A stretch of DNA of 64,000 bases from Parvibaculaceae bacterium PLY_AMNH_Bact1 (GCA_032881465.1 CP126168.1:930001-994000); one strand, 5' to 3'. Positions 17,469-27,123 are shown, counted from the stretch's first letter. Notes: generated by a model not told the origin, from the letters alone. Program-made: numbers and translations.

Positions 17469-18245
17469 ATGAAAGCGGTAATATTAGCGGGCGGACGTGG
17501 AACCCGGATCTCCGAAGAAAGTCATCTTCGCCCCAAGCCTATGATTACTATTGGGGACAAACCGATCCTTTGGCACATCATGAAAATCTATGCCGCACAT
17601 GGCATCACCGATTTCATCGTGTGCTTGGGCTATCGCGGACACATGATAAAGGAGTATTTTCTCAACTACTCCCTTCATGCGACGACTGCAGTCACCTTCG
17701 ATCTTGCAAACAGAACGCAGACTTTTGAGGACAACTCCGCAGAGCCGTGGCGAGTGACGTTGGTCGAAACCGGCGCCGATACTCAAACGGGCGGGCGCGT
17801 TAAACGAGTGGCCAACTGGTTGGATGACGACGAGCCATTTTGCCTCACATATGGCGATGGACTTGCCGACATAGATATTAGTTCACAATTGAAATTCCAT
17901 AAGGCCCACGGAGGGCTCGCAACTGTTGCAGCTGTTGCCCCTGCAGCCAGATTTGGCGTCATCGAAACGCGGGATGATGGCAGGGTTGATCACTTCGCAG
18001 AAAAACCGAACACGGATGGTGGGCTAATTAACGGCGGCTTCTTTGTGTTGTCCAAATCGGTCATAGACCGAATTTCAGCAGACGACACTATTTGGGAGAG
18101 GGAACCGCTCGAGAGCCTCGCACAGTCCGGCGAACTTTTTGCCTATCCTCATACTGGGTTTTGGCAACCAATGGACACCCTTCGTGAACGAGAGCAGCTC
18201 GAGCTACTATGGGCCTCGGGCGATGCACCCTGGAAGGTTTGGTAG
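17469..18245 (+). CDS. rfbF: Glucose-1-phosphate cytidylyltransferase
   Basis: A 258-residue nucleotidyltransferase with the signature MKAVILAGGRGTRISEESHL and 'RPKPMITIGDKPILWHIMKI' at its N-terminus, and 'YGDGLADIDI' near 131 as the metal/sugar-phosphate site. 'GGFFVLSKSVID' and 'GFWQPMDTLREREQLELLW' near the C-terminus are characteristic of RfbF, which makes CDP-glucose from CTP and glucose-1-phosphate. The length matches the family. The enzyme feeding on CDP-glucose, RfbG, is encoded 7.6 kb downstream on the same strand, so both belong to one sugar pathway even though separated by other genes. Confidence 0.95.
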   Translation: MKAVILAGGRGTRISEESHLRPKPMITIGDKPILWHIMKIYAAHGITDFIVCLGYRGHMIKEYFLNYSLHATTAVTFDLANRTQTFEDNSAEPWRVTLVETGADTQTGGRVKRVANWLDDDEPFCLTYGDGLADIDISSQLKFHKAHGGLATVAAVAPAARFGVIETRDDGRVDHFAEKPNTDGGLINGGFFVLSKSVIDRISADDTIWEREPLESLAQSGELFAYPHTGFWQPMDTLREREQLELLWASGDAPWKVW

Positions 18246-18381
18246 CAACCTGTTTTTTGCTATGCAGGGTGTTGTGATTTGATTGATGGAAACGTCGGCG
18301 CGACCAGCCCGCTAGAGGCGGCATTGTGCTGCCGGGATGGGTAGCTTCGCGGCTCTCTCCAAATCGTAGGGGATTACCAGT

Positions 18382-20790
18382 ATGCTCGAGAAGAGTTTGA
18401 TTGCGCGCCGTCCATCGATCGCGGTCGACGATATTGCGGCAATTCTCTTGGTTTTTTTGTCCTTCACGCTACAAGCCACGGTTATTCTTGAGCTGCTGAT
18501 CGGCAACAGCAAATATTTTGATTTTCTTCTGTACGCGGCGATTACCGTTATTGTGCCGCCAGCCGTCGCGGCGGCCTTTTTATTGACCGAAGAACTAACA
18601 CCACGACGCGCTTACCGCACAGCGCTCACAGGCAGCGCCAGCCTGGCTGTTGTTGCAGCATCGTTAGCGCTCATAATCTTTAGTGTCATAATTTGGGTCT
18701 CGGGCTCCAACCCATCCACGTGGCTCCCAATTCTATATTTTGTCACCGCCTTCATAGGTTTGTCCCACTTCGTCTTCTTGGTCATTTTGAGTCTGGGCTT
18801 GATCGATCGTTGGAACCTGTCGTCGGTACTTTCGTTTTTGAAACTCGAATTCAACTCCCTCACCATAACTGAATTCGGTGCACTGTCGGTCGCGCTGGTG
18901 GCACTGCTCTTCGCCTTTCAATTAGACGGAAGGGTGCCGCTACTGGGAACTATTTGGGGACTGTTCGGCGGTCTCCAGCCATCCCCAGGAGTGGGCACTT
19001 TCATTTTCGCAGTCCTGGTCGGCGTTCTTGTTGTTCTAGGGGCGGTTTTTCTGATTCACTACGCCTCACTGCTTCCCTCCGCAAAGCGCCAAAGGATGGA
19101 AACGAAAACCCTTTTTGCCTCACTGGTAGCGGTTTTTGTTGTCTACTTCGATGTCCGCTTCAACAGTGACGTCTTGCATTTCTTGACCAATGCCGGACCG
19201 GCCAACCAACTGCTAAATTCGGGTGGTATCCCGATGGTCGATACGTTCTCCCAATACGGTCTCGGCCCAATGTTAATGACATGGGTCGCGTTTGTTTTCG
19301 GTGGGCCAAACCTTCATGCGGCCAACGCCATGGCTCAGTTGCATTCGCTGGTCCTCTATTGTTGTTTGCTGGTCTGTCTATACCGAATGACAGAGCACAA
19401 ACTCGCTGCCGTCTGGATTGGCTTCTTTGCGATATCGGTACTTCTGTCTGGATGGTGGTATGGCAACTACAGCCTTAACAGTGTGCCTTCATCGATGGGT
19501 CTGAGATATCTTCCCTGCGCTCTCGTTGTTTTATCGATATCGTTACTCGGGGAGCATCGGCGCAGCTCTTTGCTCCTAACGGTTTCCGTTACGCTTTGTG
19601 CTTTGTGGAGTTCCGAGATTTTGCTGGGCGGCTGCGCAATTGTCTCCCTCTTCATTTGCCTTGAGTTCTCCAAAAATAGAAAGTGGACACAGCTATTCTC
19701 TTCCACTTTTTGCTCTCTATTGCTTCCTCTGTTTTTGGCAGCATCAATCGTTTCGACATTTACAGTTCTGACCGTCAACCAACTCCCGAACTTGCAGCCC
19801 AATCTCGACTTCTTGATGATCTACAATATGGCTTCTGAGTTTTGGTCGATTGCGGCAACCGGTCAGTTTCTCGGCTGGGTGGCGATTGCAGCCGCAATTG
19901 GTCTTTGTCTATCCATTGCTTGGTATTTGTCATTGCAGGGTGCTTTTTCAGGGTCACAGCCCCGGTCCGACAATGATCCTGTTCAGGACGAAACCGGACT
20001 CACGTCTACAGTGATGATACGTCGCTATGCGCCGGTCGCTGGGCTGACAATTGTGATGAGCAGTTACTATGTCGGGCGCTCAGTGGATTTCACACTGATA
20101 ATCGCATTCTTGCCATTTGCAGTGCTGGTCATCCCCGCTTTCCTGTCATTGCTTGCGCAACCGAACCAGGACAACTCCGCGCGACGGTTTCTCACCGCGG
20201 CATTGGGCGTGGTCATTGCCACATCAATAGCCTTTTCGATCCCGGCGGTGTTCCGAGCGGACGGGCCATACAAACCGCTGATTATCTCATTGATCTCAGG
20301 TGATTTCCCTGCGGCAATGAACCGGTTCAATCTTCAACCAATGATTGACCAAGAGGCCAACCCCAACTTCTTTGATACGACGGGGCTTGCTGCGGACGCG
20401 GTGCGCGCCATAAAGACATTTTCTCGCGATGGTGCCCGCCCATCACTGCTACTTGGAGAGCACCCAACAACACCGTGGTCTGTTCACACAGACATGGTTC
20501 TTTTGTTGGCAAATGTTGGAAATCGATGGCCTATTTCATATGTGCTGAGTGATGAATTGTCTCCAACAAGAACACAGCAAATCCTTAGCGCAAAAGTAGA
20601 TCTGAAACCTCAAGAGCTGGTCGTGGTGCGTGCAGACGAAACCTTCCTCGGGTCGCTTGAAGCTGCAATTTTAAAGAGGATCCAAGAGGAATATGTCCTC
20701 TGCAGGCAGTCTTTTGAGAGCGATCTCGTGAACGTCTTTACCATTTCGACCGCGGGACAATGTCCTGAGGCATCGCCGAAATTGGATTAA
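18382..20790 (+). CDS. Large polytopic membrane protein, possible GT-C glycosyltransferase
   Basis: An 802-residue protein with many hydrophobic segments (roughly a dozen or more, starting at residue ~20) and a soluble C-terminal region of about 150 residues ('DTTGLAADAVRAIKTFSRDG'...). A segment near 285-305, 'GGIPMVDTFSQYGLGPMLM', resembles the 'G-P-x-x-D-x-x-S-Q-Y-G' loop of GT-C-like membrane glycosyltransferases that use polyprenyl-phosphate sugars. I cannot assign a family. An AGGGG sequence sits 9 nt before the ATG. It lies between rfbF and the GtrA/GtrB genes, consistent with attaching a lipid-linked sugar in the periplasm. Confidence 0.6.
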   Translation: MLEKSLIARRPSIAVDDIAAILLVFLSFTLQATVILELLIGNSKYFDFLLYAAITVIVPPAVAAAFLLTEELTPRRAYRTALTGSASLAVVAASLALIIFSVIIWVSGSNPSTWLPILYFVTAFIGLSHFVFLVILSLGLIDRWNLSSVLSFLKLEFNSLTITEFGALSVALVALLFAFQLDGRVPLLGTIWGLFGGLQPSPGVGTFIFAVLVGVLVVLGAVFLIHYASLLPSAKRQRMETKTLFASLVAVFVVYFDVRFNSDVLHFLTNAGPANQLLNSGGIPMVDTFSQYGLGPMLMTWVAFVFGGPNLHAANAMAQLHSLVLYCCLLVCLYRMTEHKLAAVWIGFFAISVLLSGWWYGNYSLNSVPSSMGLRYLPCALVVLSISLLGEHRRSSLLLTVSVTLCALWSSEILLGGCAIVSLFICLEFSKNRKWTQLFSSTFCSLLLPLFLAASIVSTFTVLTVNQLPNLQPNLDFLMIYNMASEFWSIAATGQFLGWVAIAAAIGLCLSIAWYLSLQGAFSGSQPRSDNDPVQDETGLTSTVMIRRYAPVAGLTIVMSSYYVGRSVDFTLIIAFLPFAVLVIPAFLSLLAQPNQDNSARRFLTAALGVVIATSIAFSIPAVFRADGPYKPLIISLISGDFPAAMNRFNLQPMIDQEANPNFFDTTGLAADAVRAIKTFSRDGARPSLLLGEHPTTPWSVHTDMVLLLANVGNRWPISYVLSDELSPTRTQQILSAKVDLKPQELVVVRADETFLGSLEAAILKRIQEEYVLCRQSFESDLVNVFTISTAGQCPEASPKLD

Positions 20791-20900
20791 GTTTCTCCTA
20801 ACTCTCACCCTTTGAAGTCAATAGTCAGGGAGCCGCCGACGAGCGAAATCAGCGATATCGTCGGATGCAACATATAGACTGAGCTTACGCGCAACTTGGA

Positions 20901-21914
20901 CTAGTTCCCCAGAACCCGTCGATAGTGCCGCAGTTCATCTTGAAGATCGAGTAAGGGGGCAGCAGCACTCACCAGCGGACAGGGATTGCTTGGATTTTCC
21001 GTTGCCAGAAGAAATGCCCCCAATTCCAATCGCAATGTGCTGTCGAGGGAGAGATAATCTCTTGGAACCTGAAGCTTCTGCGTACCTTGTTCCACAAACG
21101 GTTGGGCTGACGCGAAATCGAGCTGGAGCAGCGGACCATCAGTCTCTATCTGAAGGAGCCGCTGTCGTCCTTCAGCCGTCTTAGTGCATTCAACTAAGAT
21201 TTTCCTGTTGGTTTCATCCGTAAGCGTCATGTCGTTGCCAGTCTCAGACTCATTTGCCGACACAATCCTTAGCGACGCTGTGGGCAGCAGGGTGCGAATG
21301 AGTGAGTAGGCATGTGGCAGAATGTCTTCCAGGAGGCCTATCTCGGGATGTGATCGTTTCGCTGCACCGTGCCGCGACTCGTTTAAAGGGTCGGCCCACA
21401 ATATGCGGATGTTCCCAATCTTACTGTCGTCCTCTAGCGATGTTTGTCCAAGGTAATGCAGGACGGTCAAGTATGAGAATTCTGTGCCGACTCCAATCAG
21501 GCGCTCTTTGGACTCCGCCAACTTCAGGAGCTCGCGTGCAGCATCTGTCGTGTCGCTCATTGGTTTTTCGACGAGCGTATGTGCGCCGATATTGAGTGTT
21601 GCGATGCTGTCTCTCACATGATCTCGAGGACGGCTCGCGATGATGGCAATGTTGGGTTGGCCTATTGCGTCAATGCCGCCGGGGAGGCAGTCAGAAATAG
21701 CGACATCCTTGAGAGCGGGATTTTGGGCGCGCCACTGTTCCAGGTCATCGCTATGCTGCCTGGACACGATTGCGATGCCTTCACCACTTCCTCGGGCGGC
21801 CGCCGCCACACCGGCCCAGACGCGTCCCCATCTTCCTCCACCAACAATCAAGAGCGGTGCAGGCGAGGCTGCTGCCCGCCAAAAAGCCTTCAAATGATCA
21901 AGGTCATATTTCAC
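20901..21914 (-). CDS. Gfo/Idh/MocA family oxidoreductase
   Basis: A 337-residue NAD(P)-dependent sugar oxidoreductase: Rossmann motif 'LLIVGGGRWGRVWAGVAAAA' near 21, 'IIASRPRDHV' near 92 and the EKP motif in 'GAHTLVEKPMSDT' near 114, followed by an alpha/beta substrate domain. Family members reduce or oxidise keto-sugars and their nucleotide derivatives. It is the last gene of a three-gene minus-strand operon with a methyltransferase and a GtrA protein. By context it could be the 4-ketoreductase of the CDP-6-deoxyhexose pathway, since no other reductase for RfbG's product is obvious in the locus; that is a hypothesis. Confidence 0.8.
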   Translation of the reverse strand: MKYDLDHLKAFWRAAASPAPLLIVGGGRWGRVWAGVAAAARGSGEGIAIVSRQHSDDLEQWRAQNPALKDVAISDCLPGGIDAIGQPNIAIIASRPRDHVRDSIATLNIGAHTLVEKPMSDTTDAARELLKLAESKERLIGVGTEFSYLTVLHYLGQTSLEDDSKIGNIRILWADPLNESRHGAAKRSHPEIGLLEDILPHAYSLIRTLLPTASLRIVSANESETGNDMTLTDETNRKILVECTKTAEGRQRLLQIETDGPLLQLDFASAQPFVEQGTQKLQVPRDYLSLDSTLRLELGAFLLATENPSNPCPLVSAAAPLLDLQDELRHYRRVLGN

Positions 21915-21931
21915 GTGATTGATACTGCAGG

Positions 21932-22654
21932 CTATTTCCTGGCGCTGAGATAGTATTGAGCGCCAAATGGAAGTGCACCTAGCCAGGTGTCCAGTTTCGA
22001 CAACAACCCACCTTTTGGTGGAACAGAAATGATTGTACGGGTCCTGACATCTTGGAAATGGGAATCTCGAAACATTTTCCGGAGGTGGGCTGGTTTGAGT
22101 AGAACAGCGTCCTTATCGATATCGCAGCTTTTGACGACATACTGAGTTGCTGGATTGTAAGGGTTGTGTTCGAAAATGAGGGCCATACCACCATCCACAA
22201 GGACGCGATGTATTTCGTCTATGAACTCAGTCCATTGGGGGGGAGGCACGTGGTGCATCACACAAACTGCGAAAACGACTGAAAATTGTCCATCTGGGTA
22301 GGGCAAAGTTCTTCCGTCATAGTGTGCGTATTGCACCCACGGATGTAGCTCTTTGGCGACAGAGAGGCTCTTTGCAGAGATTTCCGCGCCATGCAGTTGT
22401 CGAAAACATCCCTCAAGACCAGCGTGATAAGCACCGATTCCGCACCCCAGATCGAGAACATTCTGAGTTGCAGGTGAGCCAAGCTCTTCCTCCACCAGTC
22501 GTAGAATATGACGTCGCTTCACATCAATATAGAAACTGTGTTCGCTTCCACCAAAAGAAATGGCGTCGTTGATTGTCTGGCTATAGTCCTGAGTGACCCG
22601 ATCAAAGTCGTCAGCTACTTGCTCTTGTGTTGGATGAGGTCGCTGTCTTTTCAT
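21932..22654 (-). CDS. Class I SAM-dependent methyltransferase
   Basis: A 240-residue methyltransferase with motif I 'VLDLGCGIGAYHAGL' near 65, 'LHGAEISAKSLSVAKE' (motif II acidic end) near 86 and 'FSVVFAVCVMHHVPP' (post-motif/motif IV) near 123. This is the Methyltransf_11 pattern. The substrate is unknown; in a polysaccharide locus O-methylation of a sugar or a chain end is likely. It lies 17 bp upstream (in transcription order) of the oxidoreductase and 30 bp downstream of the GtrA gene, forming one operon. Confidence 0.82.
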   Translation of the reverse strand: MKRQRPHPTQEQVADDFDRVTQDYSQTINDAISFGGSEHSFYIDVKRRHILRLVEEELGSPATQNVLDLGCGIGAYHAGLEGCFRQLHGAEISAKSLSVAKELHPWVQYAHYDGRTLPYPDGQFSVVFAVCVMHHVPPPQWTEFIDEIHRVLVDGGMALIFEHNPYNPATQYVVKSCDIDKDAVLLKPAHLRKMFRDSHFQDVRTRTIISVPPKGGLLSKLDTWLGALPFGAQYYLSARK

Positions 22655-22684
22655 GTGTTTTCTATTTGAGTTTAGCGGAACTAC

Positions 22685-23236
22685 TCACTCTGGAGGGTTT
22701 TTCGCAGGAGGAGAAGTGACTGTTGTAAACACAATTCGTTTTAACACGATGTAGTTAACAGCGGGAATGATAATGCAAATGGCGATCGCGACACCAAAGG
22801 CTGAGAAACCTAGCCACAGGTGGAATATCCACATCATGGCATAGGATATGCTCAAACCCACCAGCGACACCGCCAGAAAAGTACCAATTTGCCGTGGAGA
22901 ATCTTCGCTCGACCTGAACGTAAACCTGCTCTGCAGGACATAGGAGAAGACGATGGCGAGCAGGTATGAGAGCGCTGAAACCAGATCGGGCCGAATGCTT
23001 GTATAAGTTAAGAACACCGCCACGAAGATGGCATATAGAATGGTTGCCGCAATCCCAGACAGAGCGAACCGGAACAGGCGCAATCCTTCCGAGTGCACAT
23101 AATCGACGGCAGATCTGACTATTGCTACCAAGTGAGAAAATAGACGGATGAGGATAACCCTTATGTTTTCCGTTCTTGAGGCCCAAGAACCGGGCTGGCT
23201 TAAGTGCACCCACTCAAATGTCGGGCGATAGCTCAA
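22685..23236 (-). CDS. GtrA family protein, putative polyprenyl-phosphate-sugar flippase
   Basis: A 183-residue membrane protein. From about residue 50 it shows the GtrA fold: 'LRLFRFALSGIAATILYAIF', then 'LSYLLAIVFSYVLQSRFTF' and two further helices ending 'AVNYIVLKRIVF', a strong family C-terminus. GtrA proteins are thought to flip undecaprenyl-phosphate-linked sugars made by GtrB partners; a GtrB-like gene lies at 24760. The TTG start at 23236 gives an unusually long N-terminal tail. A GTG near residue 47 (YVHSEGLRLFRF) is an alternative that gives the common ~130-residue size, but I see no strong ribosome site for it. Confidence 0.82.
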   Translation of the reverse strand: MSYRPTFEWVHLSQPGSWASRTENIRVILIRLFSHLVAIVRSAVDYVHSEGLRLFRFALSGIAATILYAIFVAVFLTYTSIRPDLVSALSYLLAIVFSYVLQSRFTFRSSEDSPRQIGTFLAVSLVGLSISYAMMWIFHLWLGFSAFGVAIAICIIIPAVNYIVLKRIVFTTVTSPPAKNPPE

Positions 23237-23537
23237 TAGCCTTTTGTTTCAGAAAAGGGTAGGCGAAACCAGGCGGCCTGTGAACGAGCTAGTAGGGCCT
23301 TAGTCCCGGGAAATTTCGAGTGGGCAATGTGGTGTCTCACAGATTGTCCCAGGGAACCTCAGAAATCGTGGTTGACGGGTGTGGGTGTTTTGCTCAATGC
23401 CGGGGGGGGCGATTTGTCCAGTAGGCGATTAATGGCTTTAAGTTCCTGGCGCATAGAATTAAGATTGCGGCTTGAGGCGCAGGGTTTAGCTGCGTGTTTT
23501 AGAAGCGCCTAGTGCCTGAATTCTGAAGGACCATCAA
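23237..23537. other. Divergent intergenic region, gtrA-like operon / C-methyltransferase operon
   Basis: About 300 bp with no supported gene on either strand. It separates two divergent operons of the same sugar pathway, so shared regulation from this region is plausible. I see no strong palindrome or promoter consensus. Confidence 0.4.
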
Positions 23538-24752
23538 TTGAATAAGATTTCGAGCTGCGAAGTATGCGGCGAATCAACGCTTGAACAAGTCATCGATCTT
23601 GGATTGCATCCCCTTTGTGACGACCTAATTGAAATCGGCGATGAGAGATCGTCTGAAGAATATCCAATTGAGCTGTCGTTCTGTCGCGTTTGCCTTACGG
23701 TCCATCAGAATTGGCAGATCCCAAAGAAAACGCTCTTCCCCAAGACCTATCACTACCGAGCGCGCCATACAGCCGACGTGCTGAGCGGTATGCGGCAACT
23801 TGTAGAGCGTTGTCAGACCGAATTGGGTCCGCTGGATCAGAAGACGGTCCTTGATATTGGCTGCAACGATGGAAGTCTGCTGTCGATTTTTGCTGAGCAT
23901 GGCGCCGCGACCATCGGCATTGAGCCGACTGGCGCCGCTGCTGACGCCGCCGATAGGGGGCATAAGGTTTACAGTGATTTTCTAACTCCCGATCTTGCAA
24001 AAAGGCTTGTGGAGGAAAACGGTCAGCCACAGATTGTGACGTTTACCAATGTTTTCGCTCATATTGAAAATCTGTCTGAGGTTCTGGATTCGCTCCGGAT
24101 ATTGCTTGCAGAGGACACTTTGCTGGTGATCGAAAATCACTATCTGGGCGCTGTGTTGGACAAGTACCAGTTCGATACTTTCTACCACGAGCATCCCCGT
24201 ACCTATAGCAAGGCGTCATTTGACCATATCGCGAAGTCCCTCGGTCTGCAGATTGTCGCAACTGAATTTCCATCTCGCTATGGCGGGAACATCCGCGTTT
24301 TGATGAGCAAATCTGGAACACAGGCCGAAACCGGGAACATGCCGGTCGAAACCGGCTTTGAGGAACGCTTGAAAGATATGAACCAGCGTATTCCCCGCTG
24401 GCGCGAAGCAAAAAAGGCCGAGCTTGACCGTTTGGTTGAGCGTCACGGCCCTCTCCCTGCAAAGGCTTTTCCGGGGCGCGCGGCCATTCTGGTGCGGTTG
24501 CTGGAGCTGGACCACACGATGGTGAGTGCGGTTTACGAAAAACCGGGATCAATGAAGCTTGGACACTACGTGCCAGGGACGCGAATTCCGATTGTCTCTG
24601 ACGAAGAATTTGGAGCTCGTGCTAACAAGGATGCGCCATTGATTAACTTTGCATGGCATATCTCCACGGAGATTCACAAATACATGAGATCTAGCGGGTT
24701 TGAAGGGGAGATTATTGATCTCTTCTCACAAAGCGAGTTCGAGGCGGTTTGA
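23538..24752 (+). CDS. Nucleotide-sugar C-methyltransferase with N-terminal zinc-binding domain
   Basis: A 404-residue three-domain SAM enzyme. The N-terminal putative zinc domain has C-x2-C pairs at CEVC (residue 7) and FCRVC (~48). A central methyltransferase has 'TVLDIGCNDGSLLSIFAEHG' near 104. The C-terminal domain has 'EFPSRYGGNIRVLM' and ends in a Rossmann-like segment. This architecture (Methyltransf_13 / C-methyltransferase C-terminal) is that of TylC3-type enzymes, which add a methyl branch at C3 of 4-keto-deoxysugars. With rfbF and rfbG in the locus the substrate may be CDP-4-keto-6-deoxyglucose. It is followed by a GtrB-like gene 7 bp later. Confidence 0.85.
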   Translation: MNKISSCEVCGESTLEQVIDLGLHPLCDDLIEIGDERSSEEYPIELSFCRVCLTVHQNWQIPKKTLFPKTYHYRARHTADVLSGMRQLVERCQTELGPLDQKTVLDIGCNDGSLLSIFAEHGAATIGIEPTGAAADAADRGHKVYSDFLTPDLAKRLVEENGQPQIVTFTNVFAHIENLSEVLDSLRILLAEDTLLVIENHYLGAVLDKYQFDTFYHEHPRTYSKASFDHIAKSLGLQIVATEFPSRYGGNIRVLMSKSGTQAETGNMPVETGFEERLKDMNQRIPRWREAKKAELDRLVERHGPLPAKAFPGRAAILVRLLELDHTMVSAVYEKPGSMKLGHYVPGTRIPIVSDEEFGARANKDAPLINFAWHISTEIHKYMRSSGFEGEIIDLFSQSEFEAV

Positions 24753-24759
24753 GGACGAA

Positions 24760-25779
24760 ATGCAGGACGCGCCTTCGAGTACGGTAGAGGCTGATAGTGG
24801 TGAACGACCGCTGATTTCAATTGTTGTTCCTGTCTACAATGAGCAAGACAACATCCCGCGCACCTATAAGAAGCTGAAGGAAGAAACCGATAATCTCGGT
24901 GACTATAAGTTCGAGTTTATTTTCATAGATAATCGCTCGACTGATAACAGCTTTATGACGCTGGTGGACTTAGCAGAAGAAGACAAAGATCTCCGTGTCG
25001 TGCGTTTTGCGCGCAATTTTGGTTTTCAAAAATCCGTACTGACCGGCTACAGATTGGCGCGCGGCGAGGCAGCAATCCAGATCGACGCGGACCTGCAGGA
25101 CCCCCCTGCCATGTTTGGGCCATTTCTCAAGAAATGGCAGGAAGGACACGATGTCGTCGTCGGTGTTCGACGGCTGAGGAAAGAAAGCCGGTTTCTTCAC
25201 TCCATGCGCCGCATGTATTATTGGCTGATGGCTCGTTTAGAGGGAGAGCACCTCGTTCAGAATGCAGGGGATTTTCGGCTTATTGATAAATCGCTGATTG
25301 CCCGGCTACGGCGTATCCATGAGCCGCATATGTATCTTAGAGGCATGATTTCCTCCCTTAGCAGAAACCAGGTGGGAATAGAGTACGATCGCGAGAAAAG
25401 AGAGTTTGGCGAAAGCAAATACGGTCTGTTGCCACTGCTTGCCCTTGCGATGGATGGGATTTTAACACACTCCAGTTTTCCGCTGCGCATCTCTTTCTAT
25501 CTTGGCATATCTATTGCTTTTTTGGCCGCGCTACTGTCTGCATTCTACCTGGTGCTGTTTCTGGTATGGCCAACGCAAAGCCCGCCGGGTTTTACAACCA
25601 CTCAATTGCTGATCCTCTTTGGGATCGGCATCAACAGTTCGTTTCTGGGCGTGGTGGGGATCTATGTCGGCCGGATTTATGATCAGGTCCGGATCCGTCC
25701 ACTGACAATTATTTCTGATTTGGTCAACTTTGAAGAGTCTATTGAAGTGGTCGAACGGTCTCTCGTGGACGAAAAGTGA
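24760..25779 (+). CDS. GtrB/DPM1-like polyprenyl-phosphate glycosyltransferase (GT2)
   Basis: A GT-A glycosyltransferase, 339 residues from this start. It has 'ISIVVPVYNEQDNIPRTYKK' near residue 20, 'FIDNRSTDNSF' near 56, and 'QIDADLQDPPAMFGPFLKKW' near 106 with the DAD metal motif and QDPP typical of DPM1/GtrB. Two C-terminal membrane helices begin near 235. These enzymes load a sugar from a nucleotide donor onto undecaprenyl phosphate. Start choice: an upstream in-frame TTG at 24700 would overlap the previous gene by 53 bp. ATG at 24760 has GAGGA five bases before it and begins MQDAPSS. It probably works with the GtrA protein encoded at 22685. Confidence 0.88.
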   Translation: MQDAPSSTVEADSGERPLISIVVPVYNEQDNIPRTYKKLKEETDNLGDYKFEFIFIDNRSTDNSFMTLVDLAEEDKDLRVVRFARNFGFQKSVLTGYRLARGEAAIQIDADLQDPPAMFGPFLKKWQEGHDVVVGVRRLRKESRFLHSMRRMYYWLMARLEGEHLVQNAGDFRLIDKSLIARLRRIHEPHMYLRGMISSLSRNQVGIEYDREKREFGESKYGLLPLLALAMDGILTHSSFPLRISFYLGISIAFLAALLSAFYLVLFLVWPTQSPPGFTTTQLLILFGIGINSSFLGVVGIYVGRIYDQVRIRPLTIISDLVNFEESIEVVERSLVDEK

Positions 25780-25827
25780 TCGACAACTGATGAAGACCCA
25801 ACAATTTCGGCTAAGTGACGGCTCTCA

Positions 25828-26895
25828 ATGACAAACATCAATGTTCCAAGAACAGATTATTGGCAGGGGCGCCGTGTGGCGGTGACCGGTCATATGGGGT
25901 TTAAAGGCTCCTGGCTATGCATGCTCCTGGCCAGGCTGGGTGCCCGCAGTTTCGGCTATGGCCAAGATGACCGGACGCCGCTGCTCTATCCTCATCTCAA
26001 AATAGCGAACCATGAGGGGCGACAAGGAAACGTAACCGATACGTCAGGTGTTCGCAGCTGGCTGATGGATACGGAACCTGAATTCCTTATCCACCTTGCG
26101 GCGCAGCCAATTGTCCTGGACTCCTACGATGATCCAATGACGACGTTTCAGGACAACATTATGGGCACCGCTGCTGTTCTCGAAGCAGCCCGCAGCGCGC
26201 CCACGCTGAAGGTTGTTCTGGTGATAACCAGTGACAAAGTTTACCGCAATGCGGATGAAGGAGCGGCATTTATAGAGGATGACACCCTTGGTGGCGATGA
26301 TCCCTATAGTGCCTCCAAAGCGGCTGCCGAGATTGTTACTCACGCAATGGCCAAGTCCTTTTTCGGCGATGACGACGCAGCAAAGGTTGCAACAGCTCGA
26401 GCCGGTAATGTCATTGGCGGCGGGGATTGGGCGGCTCATCGTCTCTTGCCCGATGCTGCTCGGTCTGCAGCGGCGGGCGTGCCTCTTGTTGTCCGAAATC
26501 CCGGATCTGTTCGCCCTTGGCAGCATGTGCTTGATCCACTGTCGGGGTATCTGCTCTTTTGTGAAAAATTGGAGCGGGAGGGAAATGTCTCGGCACTGAA
26601 TTTCGGACCCGACTCCGGCGAAGCGCGGTCTGTTGGCGAAGTCGTTAACTTGTTTTCGAAAGCGTGGGGTAACGATACAACGCAGACGGTTGGGGCGGGC
26701 AGTCAGGAGAAAAAAGAGGCTCTTCTGCTGTCGGTCGACTCTACCAGAGCCAAGGAGTTCCTCGACTGGTCGCCAAGATGGAAAGTGGATGAGGCGGTTA
26801 CTCGCACGGCGAGTTGGTACCGGCAATATTCCGACAAAAAAGATCCGACAGACTTGGTTAACAATGACCTAGACGCTTTCTTCGAGGAAAGCTGA
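25828..26895 (+). CDS. rfbG: CDP-glucose 4,6-dehydratase
   Basis: A 355-residue extended SDR. It begins 'DYWQGRRVAVTGHMGFKGSW' with the GHMGFKGSWL cofactor motif specific to RfbG near residue 20. It has 'LIHLAAQPIVLDSYDDP' near 86, catalytic 'PYSASKAAAE' near 152, and 'ARAGNVIGGGDWAAHRLLPD' near 190. It converts CDP-glucose to CDP-4-keto-6-deoxy-D-glucose, the common precursor of CDP-linked dideoxy and branched sugars. RfbF (17469) supplies the substrate. RfbH, which performs 3-deoxygenation for abequose-type sugars, is not in the window, so the 3-OH is probably kept or C3 is methylated. Confidence 0.95.
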   Translation: MTNINVPRTDYWQGRRVAVTGHMGFKGSWLCMLLARLGARSFGYGQDDRTPLLYPHLKIANHEGRQGNVTDTSGVRSWLMDTEPEFLIHLAAQPIVLDSYDDPMTTFQDNIMGTAAVLEAARSAPTLKVVLVITSDKVYRNADEGAAFIEDDTLGGDDPYSASKAAAEIVTHAMAKSFFGDDDAAKVATARAGNVIGGGDWAAHRLLPDAARSAAAGVPLVVRNPGSVRPWQHVLDPLSGYLLFCEKLEREGNVSALNFGPDSGEARSVGEVVNLFSKAWGNDTTQTVGAGSQEKKEALLLSVDSTRAKEFLDWSPRWKVDEAVTRTASWYRQYSDKKDPTDLVNNDLDAFFEES

Positions 26896-27123
26896 ACTGG
26901 GCCACTAGACGCGGAGGAATCTGTTGATCGACCAACTCTTCTAGGATGAGGCATCGAACAGGGGGCACAGTCGGGTGCTGCCGGCGGCTTGCGGGCTGGG
27001 TCGGGCTTTGAACGTGCGGAGAGTCGCCACGAAGATCAGGGAGAATTGGCTATGCCCCAATTCCCGCTCATGTTAGTTATCTCGTTCACGAAATGATCTC
27101 CATATCAAATTTGGCATTGCGGC

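Noticed and set aside
26044-26826. A 260-codon minus-strand frame opposite rfbG.
   Set aside because: Shadow of the conserved dehydratase gene.
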